From the NCBI GenBank assembly GCA_903853515.1, contig CAINTU010000086.1:1-6304 (forward strand): 6,304 nt of DNA. The letters are read 5' to 3'. The translations under genes and the position numbers were made by a program. Source of the stretch: an uncultured Micrococcales bacterium (GTDB lineage: Bacteria; Actinomycetota; Actinomycetes; Actinomycetales; Microbacteriaceae). Shown here piece by piece: positions 1 through 4,613 of the stretch (positions within the stretch are counted from its first letter, which is position 1; every line of letters begins with the position of its first letter). The notes beneath the pieces were generated by a model. It was given only the letters and a program-made list of their open reading frames with translations, made no database searches and was not told the DNA's origin.

Positions 1-37
1 CAGGATGTCGCGGGTTCAAGTCCCGTTACTCACCCCA
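1..37 (+). tRNA. tRNA-His, 3' part only (5' end outside window)
   Basis: The 3' part of a tRNA is visible. Positions 1-4 would be the end of the anticodon stem and 5-9 a 5-nt variable loop. The T-arm has stem GCGGG (10-14), loop TTCAAGT (15-21) and stem CCCGT (22-26). The acceptor 3' strand TACTCAC (27-33) follows, then base C34 and an encoded CCA (35-37). The anticodon is not in the window, so identity is inferred. T-arm geometry fixes position 34 as the discriminator base, and a C there is characteristic of bacterial tRNA-His, which pairs it with an extra G at -1. I am confident that this is a tRNA and moderately confident that it is the histidine one. Confidence 0.85.
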
Positions 38-40
38 AAT

Positions 41-73
41 AAAAATCCCGCCCAAACCATGGGCGGGATTTTT
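41..73. terminator. Probable bidirectional intrinsic terminator between tRNA and gatB
   Basis: A 13-bp perfect inverted repeat (41-53 pairing with 61-73) encloses a 7-nt loop, AAACCAT. The stem core is TCCCGCCC/GGGCGGGA. It is flanked by an A run on the left and a T run (to 74) on the right, so transcripts from either strand would carry a GC-rich hairpin followed by U residues. It begins 4 nt after the tRNA CCA on the plus strand and lies 36 nt past the gatB stop codon on the minus strand. It therefore fits as the end point of both transcription units. Confidence 0.88.
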
Positions 74-109
74 TGTGTCTAACAGCGCAAACTTAGCGCC
101 TGGCTGATG

Positions 110-1612
110 CTAGGCGTTGGCTCGTTCGAGCACCAGTTCACGAACTCTGGCTGCATCGGCTTGGCCTTTCATCGCCTGCATTACTGCGCCGATTACAGCA
201 CCAGCTGCTTGCACTTTGCCTTCACGAATCTTGGCCAAGACATCTGGCTGGCTGGCCAGTGCTGCGTCAATCGCTGCGATGAGTGCGCCGTCATCAGAGA
301 CGACTTCGAGGCCACGATCGGCAACAATCTTGGCAGGGTTGCCCGCGCCATCGATCACGGCCTGCAAAACCTCGCGCCCAATGCGGTCGTTGATCTTGCC
401 GCTCTCGACAAGGCCAGCTAGCTCGGCGACATCGGCAGGCGTGATTGCCAATTCAGAGACATCTTTGTCGAGCGAGTTCGCTAGACGAGCAATCTCACCG
501 GTGTACCACTTGCGGGCCGCCTGAGGCGTAGCCCCAGCAGCCACAGCGGCCTCGAGCTCGTCAAGCAATCCACTGTTGACAACATCGCGGAACTCGAGCT
601 CGGCAAAGCCCCACTCACCCATCAACCGCTTGCGGCGATCTGCAGGGTTCTCGGGCAAGGCGGCGCGCAGACGCTCGATCAGCTCTGTTGAAGGTTGAAC
701 CGGCACTAGGTCTGGCTCAGGAAAATAGCGGTAATCATCGGCGTCAGACTTCGGGCGACCAGCGCTGGTTGAGCCCTTGTCTTCGTGCCAGTGGCGAGTC
801 TCTTGAGTGATTGTGCCGCCCTTAGCCAAGATGGCAGCTTGACGTTGAATCTCATAACGCACCGCACGCTCAATCGAGCGAAGCGAGTTTACGTTTTTGG
901 TTTCTGTGCGGGTGCCAAGTTTTGCCTGACCGTGCGGTCGAATCGAAACGTTAGCGTCACAACGAACGTTGCCGCGTTCCATGCGCGCCTCAGAAACACC
1001 AAGCGATTTGACGATGTCGCGAATGGCCCGCACATAAGCCGCGGCCAACTCAGGAGCCTCGGCACCTGCACCATAAACGGGCTTGGTTACGATTTCGACA
1101 AGCGGAACACCAGCGCGGTTGTAGTCAACCAGCGAGAAATCTGCACCCTGAATGCGGCCGGTGTCGCCACCAATGTGGGTTAACTTGCCAGCGTCTTCTT
1201 CCATGTGAGCGCGCTCAATAGCGACCGTGAACACTTTGCCGCTTGGCACCTCGACATCGAGCGAACCCTCGAAGGCAATCGGTTCGTCGTATTGCGAGGT
1301 CTGAAAGTTTTTGGCAAGGTCAGGATAAAAATAGTTCTTGCGCGAAAAACGACCGGTTGGCGCGATCTGGCATCCAAGTGCTAAACCGATTGAGATGCTC
1401 GACTCGACTGCACGACGGTTGACTGCCGGTAATGACCCCGGCAAGCCGATGCAAATTGGGCAAACGTTTGTGTTTGGTTCGTCACCAAAGTCATTGCGGC
1501 AACCACAAAACATTTTGCTCTTGGTGTTTAGCTCGATGTGAACTTCGAGGCCAATAACCACTTCAAATTGTTCGAGAGCCTTTTCGTAATCCATCAATTC
1601 TGCGCGGGCCAT
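110..1612 (-). CDS. gatB: Aspartyl/glutamyl-tRNA amidotransferase subunit B (GatB)
   Basis: GatB is the tRNA-binding and kinase subunit of the cytoplasmic GatCAB complex. It activates Glu on misacylated tRNA(Gln) (or Asp on tRNA(Asn)) with ATP so that ammonia delivered from GatA can form the amide. The protein has 500 residues, the usual family length. Visible hallmarks are the VIGLEVHIEL start of the cradle domain, four zinc-ligand cysteines C36, C38, C51 and C54 (CGC and CPIC), the family block RKNYFYPDLAKNFQTSQYD at 91-109, ERAHMEEDAGK at 133-143 and DYNRAGVPLVEIVT at 163-176. The helical YqeY-like tail fills roughly 350-500. The ATG start lies 2 nt after the gatA stop, with GAAGGGA 8 nt upstream (1621-1627). 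A second Met at residue 7 is a weaker alternative. It is the last gene of the gatCAB operon, and no residue looks missing. Confidence 0.98.
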   Translation of the reverse strand: MARAELMDYEKALEQFEVVIGLEVHIELNTKSKMFCGCRNDFGDEPNTNVCPICIGLPGSLPAVNRRAVESSISIGLALGCQIAPTGRFSRKNYFYPDLAKNFQTSQYDEPIAFEGSLDVEVPSGKVFTVAIERAHMEEDAGKLTHIGGDTGRIQGADFSLVDYNRAGVPLVEIVTKPVYGAGAEAPELAAAYVRAIRDIVKSLGVSEARMERGNVRCDANVSIRPHGQAKLGTRTETKNVNSLRSIERAVRYEIQRQAAILAKGGTITQETRHWHEDKGSTSAGRPKSDADDYRYFPEPDLVPVQPSTELIERLRAALPENPADRRKRLMGEWGFAELEFRDVVNSGLLDELEAAVAAGATPQAARKWYTGEIARLANSLDKDVSELAITPADVAELAGLVESGKINDRIGREVLQAVIDGAGNPAKIVADRGLEVVSDDGALIAAIDAALASQPDVLAKIREGKVQAAGAVIGAVMQAMKGQADAARVRELVLERANA

Positions 1613-1614
1613 GA

Positions 1615-3132
1615 CTAGATTCCCTTCAGTTCGTTAGCGAAGTCAATCATTCGTTTGCCCCACAGATTTTCGAGGATGCCTTCGAGCGCCGCGCCGACGT
1701 GATAGAGCTTTGCGTCTTGACGTGCCGGCGCCAAGAATTGAATGCCAACCGGCAGGTTATCTTCGGGGGCAAGGCCGATTGGCACTGAAATGCCTGGGAT
1801 GCCCGCCAAGTTTGCCGGTATCGTTGCGACGTCGTTTAGGTACATGGCTAGTGGGTCTGCCACCTTGTCGCCAAACTTGAACGCCGTGGTCGGCGCAGTT
1901 GGTGACACCAAAACATCTGCTTTGGCAAACGCGGCATCGAAGTCACGTTGAATCAATGTGCGAACTTTTAGCGCGGCCCCATAGAACTTGTCGTATGAAC
2001 CACTTGAGAGCGCATAGGTGCCCAAAATGATGCGTCGTTTAACCTCTGGGCCAAAGCCAGCCTCACGGGTCGCAGCCATTACGCGCTCGATGGTCGGGTT
2101 GCCTTCAGGCATGGTTCTTGCACCGAAGCGCACCGAGTCAAATTTGGCTAGGTTGCTAGATGCCTCGGCAGGCAAGATCAAATAGTATGCGTCGATTGCA
2201 TATTCAAAACTTGGGCAATCAACTTCGACTAGTTCAGCCCCGGCTTCGACCATAAGCTTGAGCGATTCTTCGAAGCGGGTCGTGACACCGGCCTGAAACC
2301 CTGCACCGGTGAGCTGCTTGATGATGCCCACTTTGATGCCCTTTAGCGAACCTGGCTGCAACCCTGCTCTTGCGGCATCGGCCATTGAACCAAGTGATTC
2401 TGGCAGCGATGTGCTGTCGTGTGGGTCGTGACCGGCGATTAGATCTTGCAATAGGGCGGCGTCGAGCACGTTTCGTGTGACCGGGCCAATCTGATCAAGT
2501 GATGATGCCAATGCGATTAGGCCATAGCGCGAGACGGCGCCATAGGTTGGCTTGATGCCAACCGTGCCGGTGACAGCCGCTGGGAACCGAATCGAGCCAC
2601 CAGTGTCGCTACCGATCGCCAATGGCGCTTGAAAAGAAGCGACAACTGATGATGAGCCACCACCAGAACCACCAGGAATTCGTTCGAGATCCCAAGGATT
2701 ACGGCTCGGGCCGAAAGCTGAGAACTCGGTTGAAGACCCCATCGCAAACTCGTCGAGGTTAGTTTTGCCAAGAATCGGCAACATGGCTTTTCGCAACTTA
2801 GCCACAACCGTTGCGTCATAAGGCGGCAGCCAGCCCTCGAGCATTTTGCTGCCGGCAGTAGTCGGCGCATCTGTCGTGGTCAAGTTGTCTTTGACGGCGA
2901 TTGGCACACCGGCCAGCTCGGCAAGGGGCTCGCCCGCCGCACGAAGTTCGTCAACTTGTTTTGCTGTGGCCAACGCCGACTCATTGTTGTGGTGCAAAAA
3001 CGAGTGCACCGAATCGCCCACCGAGGCGATGCGATCAAGGTGCGCCTTAGTCACCTCAACAGCTGAAACCTCTTTGGTTGCCAGCAGCTGCGCCAATTCG
3101 CTAGCAGTTTTGCGGGTCAGATCTTGGCTCAC
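1615..3132 (-). CDS. gatA: Aspartyl/glutamyl-tRNA amidotransferase subunit A (GatA)
   Basis: GatA is the amidase subunit of GatCAB. It hydrolyses glutamine to release ammonia, which is channelled to GatB. The 505-residue protein belongs to the amidase-signature family. The Ser-cisSer-Lys triad is complete: K81 in AVKDN, cis-Ser S156 in the Gly/Ser-rich stretch RIPGGSGGGSS, and nucleophile S180 in GSDTGGSIR. Spacings of 75 and 24 residues match the family. TNLDEFAMGSSTE (124-136) and VGIKPTYG (191-198) are further family blocks. The start codon is GTG. It is supported by GAGGAG at 3139-3144, which overlaps the end of gatC, and by the expected N-terminal sequence immediately after it. Spacing to gatC is 3 nt and to gatB 2 nt, so translational coupling is likely. 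The amidase family is broad, but the flanking gatC and gatB settle the assignment. Confidence 0.98.
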   Translation of the reverse strand: MSQDLTRKTASELAQLLATKEVSAVEVTKAHLDRIASVGDSVHSFLHHNNESALATAKQVDELRAAGEPLAELAGVPIAVKDNLTTTDAPTTAGSKMLEGWLPPYDATVVAKLRKAMLPILGKTNLDEFAMGSSTEFSAFGPSRNPWDLERIPGGSGGGSSSVVASFQAPLAIGSDTGGSIRFPAAVTGTVGIKPTYGAVSRYGLIALASSLDQIGPVTRNVLDAALLQDLIAGHDPHDSTSLPESLGSMADAARAGLQPGSLKGIKVGIIKQLTGAGFQAGVTTRFEESLKLMVEAGAELVEVDCPSFEYAIDAYYLILPAEASSNLAKFDSVRFGARTMPEGNPTIERVMAATREAGFGPEVKRRIILGTYALSSGSYDKFYGAALKVRTLIQRDFDAAFAKADVLVSPTAPTTAFKFGDKVADPLAMYLNDVATIPANLAGIPGISVPIGLAPEDNLPVGIQFLAPARQDAKLYHVGAALEGILENLWGKRMIDFANELKGI

Positions 3133-3135
3133 GAT

Positions 3136-3432
3136 TTACTCCTCATCCAAGATGGCGTTGACTTTGAAACGCCCCTGGGCCTGGTCAGGCGCACCAGAAA
3201 GGGCCTGCTCTTGGCTCAGTGAAGGCTCAACGACGTCGTCACGATAGACGTTAGACATCGCAATTGGGTGGCTGGTTGAAGGCGTCGAAGCATCAATCGC
3301 ATTGCTGATCTTGGCAACAGAGTCAACGATTAGGGCCAATTGTTCGGTGAACCGAATAACTTCGTCTTCTTTTAGGTCAATTCGAGCGAGCGAGGCCAGA
3401 TGCCTCACCAACTCTGGGGTTATGTCAGACAA
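3136..3432 (-). CDS. gatC: Aspartyl/glutamyl-tRNA amidotransferase subunit C (GatC)
   Basis: GatC is the small structural subunit that wraps around the GatA-GatB interface and stabilises the complex. The protein has 98 residues, normal for the family. The N-terminal helix pattern LVRHLASLARIDLKEDE (9-25) is characteristic. So are the middle helix with FTEQLALIVDSVAKI and the C-terminal segment from DDVVEPSLSQEQAL to a short FKV-x-x-IL ending. The start appears to be TTG: translation from there gives the expected MSDITPELVRHL N-terminus, GAAGG (3440-3444) sits 7 nt upstream, and no in-frame ATG or GTG fits better. It is the first gene of gatCAB and is transcribed away from the coiled-coil gene. 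The function is secure; the exact start is less so. Confidence 0.95.
   Translation of the reverse strand: MSDITPELVRHLASLARIDLKEDEVIRFTEQLALIVDSVAKISNAIDASTPSTSHPIAMSNVYRDDVVEPSLSQEQALSGAPDQAQGRFKVNAILDEE
3139..3144 (-). promoter_or_regulatory. Ribosome binding site of gatA, overlapping the gatC 3' end
   Basis: GAGGAG on the minus strand lies 6 nt before the GTG start of gatA. It falls within the last codons of gatC, just before its TAA stop. Its strength and spacing support the GTG as the start and suggest that ribosomes finishing gatC can reinitiate on gatA. Confidence 0.8.
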
Positions 3433-3439
3433 TATTTGG

Positions 3440-3444
3440 CCTTC
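3440..3444 (-). promoter_or_regulatory. Ribosome binding site of gatC, supporting a TTG start
   Basis: GAAGG on the minus strand lies 7 nt upstream of TTG at 3432-3430. It is the only purine-rich Shine-Dalgarno-like stretch close to the N-terminus and is the main reason for accepting TTG as the initiation codon. Confidence 0.65.
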
Positions 3445-3468
3445 GCGCTTGGTGGGTGCTGTGTTCTA

Positions 3469-3474
3469 AGTATA
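3469..3474 (-). promoter_or_regulatory. Candidate -10 element for the gatCAB operon
   Basis: TATACT on the minus strand is a near-consensus housekeeping -10 hexamer. A start about 7 nt downstream would leave a leader of roughly 30 nt before the gatC TTG. No convincing -35 hexamer is visible 16-18 nt upstream (around 3491-3498 the minus strand reads GC-rich), which is common for actinobacterial promoters. The call rests on the -10 match and position only. Confidence 0.5.
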
Positions 3475-3481
3475 TCGGGGG

Positions 3482-3510
3482 CTGCAATCATCGGCGCTCT
3501 CGGCTAGACT
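3482..3510 (+). promoter_or_regulatory. Candidate promoter for the coiled-coil gene
   Basis: TAGACT at 3505-3510 fits the actinobacterial TAnnnT -10 pattern. A weak -35 candidate, CTGCAA (3482-3487; 3 of 6 bases match TTGACA), lies 17 nt upstream. A transcript starting near 3517 would have a leader of about 45-50 nt before the ATG at 3564. This is a pattern match only; the -35 is poor. Confidence 0.42.
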
Positions 3511-3553
3511 TTTGGGGGTTATTGGCTGGCGTTTGTGCAAAGCTGGCCGCAAT

Positions 3554-3558
3554 AGGAG
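3554..3558 (+). promoter_or_regulatory. Ribosome binding site of the coiled-coil gene
   Basis: AGGAG lies 5 nt before the ATG at 3564. It selects this ATG over the in-frame GTG at 3456 and TTG at 3561. The GTG at 3456 would place the start upstream of both candidate promoters and give a non-homologous-looking N-terminal extension. Confidence 0.85.
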
Positions 3559-3563
3559 ATTTG

Positions 3564-4613
3564 ATGGAAGACGAGAACTTCGACATCGTTATGCGCGGCT
3601 ATGACCGCGATCAGGTCGACAAGACCCTAGACGAGATGCGTCGCGAAATCGAGCACCTTTCGGGCTATAACGAAAGCTCTGCTGCTGAAATTGCTCTGCT
3701 CAAAGCCGAGGTTGAAAACGTCAAAGCCATCGCCGCAAACGGCCCTGGCAGTTACACCGCACTTGGCGCCCAGTTTGAGCAAACCCTGCGCCTTGCCGAA
3801 GAGCAGGCCAAAAAGATGTTGGCCGACGCGGCTCAAGATGCCTTGCGTATTCGCGAAGAAGCCAAGGGCGAATCAGAGCAGGTTAAAAGAACTGCCAAGG
3901 ATCGCGCTGAGCGCGCAGCCCTTGAGGCAGAAATCAAGTTTGAAGAGGCTCGCCTCGAGGCTGACCGCAAGCATTCAGAGATGTTGAATGCTGCTGCAGC
4001 GAAGCTTGCAGAAGCTAACGAACGTATTCAGACCGCAGAGCGTGAAGCCGCGGCAATCAAGTCAGATGGTGAGCGCTTCGCTGCCGAACTGCGCGCTTCT
4101 GTGCACCGCGAGACCGAAGAAGCTCGCCGTCACGCCACCGACCTTAGCCAACGCACCGCTCAGGCACGAGTCGAGCTAGAGGCAGAGCTAAAGAGTCGAC
4201 GCGACGAAGCCGAGCAAGAGGCCCTCAGAATTTATCAGGCAGCTGTTGCCCAGTCGCAGACTTTGACCGAAGAAGCTCAACGCAACCTGGCTGAGGCTTC
4301 TGCACGTTCGAACGAAATCTTGGCTGAGGCAGAGCGTGTTTCTCGCGAAGCCAGAGACACTCGCGACTCGATTCTTGAAGACTCTCAACGTCGTGCTACT
4401 AACCTGATTAACCAATCACGCCGTCGCGCTGAAACTTTGGCTCGTCGTGCCCAGGGTTATGCCGATAACGCGGTTAAAGATTCTCGTGAGCGCCTAACCA
4501 AGATCTCGGCTGAGCGCGAAGAAATTGGTGAGTTCTTAGATCAAATGCAAAAGCTCATGTCGACCGAGAACATGGTTCAGGTTGACGAGGCAGACAGCGA
4601 AACTCAAAACTAA
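3564..4613 (+). CDS. DivIVA-domain / FilP-like long coiled-coil protein
   Basis: The 349-residue protein is probably a cytoplasmic coiled-coil scaffold. Residues 6-32 (FDIVMRGYDRDQVD onward) resemble the DivIVA N-terminal domain and the start of Streptomyces FilP-type proteins. Residues 60-90 (GPGSYTALGAQFEQTLRLAEEQA) resemble the second conserved segment of that group. From about 70 to 330 the chain is an uninterrupted charged Ala/Glu/Arg helix with long stretches of 11-residue periodicity. It ends in a short acidic tail. The only proline is P61, and there is no Cys or Trp, no signal peptide and no membrane segment. DivIVA-type proteins mark poles and septa in Actinobacteria, and FilP-type proteins form filaments. 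A role in polar growth, division or cell shape is therefore inferred. The gene stands alone, diverges from gatC, and its stop overlaps that of ligA. It is not clearly the main DivIVA (Wag31), so no symbol is given. Confidence 0.85.
   Translation: MEDENFDIVMRGYDRDQVDKTLDEMRREIEHLSGYNESSAAEIALLKAEVENVKAIAANGPGSYTALGAQFEQTLRLAEEQAKKMLADAAQDALRIREEAKGESEQVKRTAKDRAERAALEAEIKFEEARLEADRKHSEMLNAAAAKLAEANERIQTAEREAAAIKSDGERFAAELRASVHRETEEARRHATDLSQRTAQARVELEAELKSRRDEAEQEALRIYQAAVAQSQTLTEEAQRNLAEASARSNEILAEAERVSREARDTRDSILEDSQRRATNLINQSRRRAETLARRAQGYADNAVKDSRERLTKISAEREEIGEFLDQMQKLMSTENMVQVDEADSETQN

Noticed and set aside
96..117. Imperfect hairpin around the gatB stop codon
   Set aside because: The pairing (9 bp with two G-U pairs on the plus strand) worsens to A-C mismatches on the minus strand, which is the gatB mRNA. 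There is no T run, and the much better terminator at 41-73 explains the region.
107..524. Plus-strand open frames of 104 and 135 codons over the gatB 3' end
   Set aside because: They lie antisense to the strongly conserved gatB coding region, have low-complexity or unrelated translations and no recognisable domain.
2846..3247. Plus-strand open frame of 133 codons across the gatA-gatC junction
   Set aside because: It is antisense to two well-supported genes, and its Ser/Ala/Thr-rich translation is typical of a shadow frame.
3530..3543. Near-palindrome TTTGTGCAAA in the coiled-coil gene leader, as a possible operator
   Set aside because: It is short, imperfect and present once only, with no regulator gene nearby, so chance is the simpler explanation.
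3456..3563. N-terminal extension of the coiled-coil protein from a GTG at 3456
   Set aside because: The added 36 residues do not look like a DivIVA-type N-terminus and the extension contains both candidate promoters. The ATG at 3564 has a strong AGGAG at good spacing and begins right before the conserved RGYDRDQVD motif.
3691..4179. Alternative plus-strand frames inside the coiled-coil gene
   Set aside because: The translations are irregular and Pro/Ser/Arg-rich, while the main frame has a clear domain match and strict helical periodicity.
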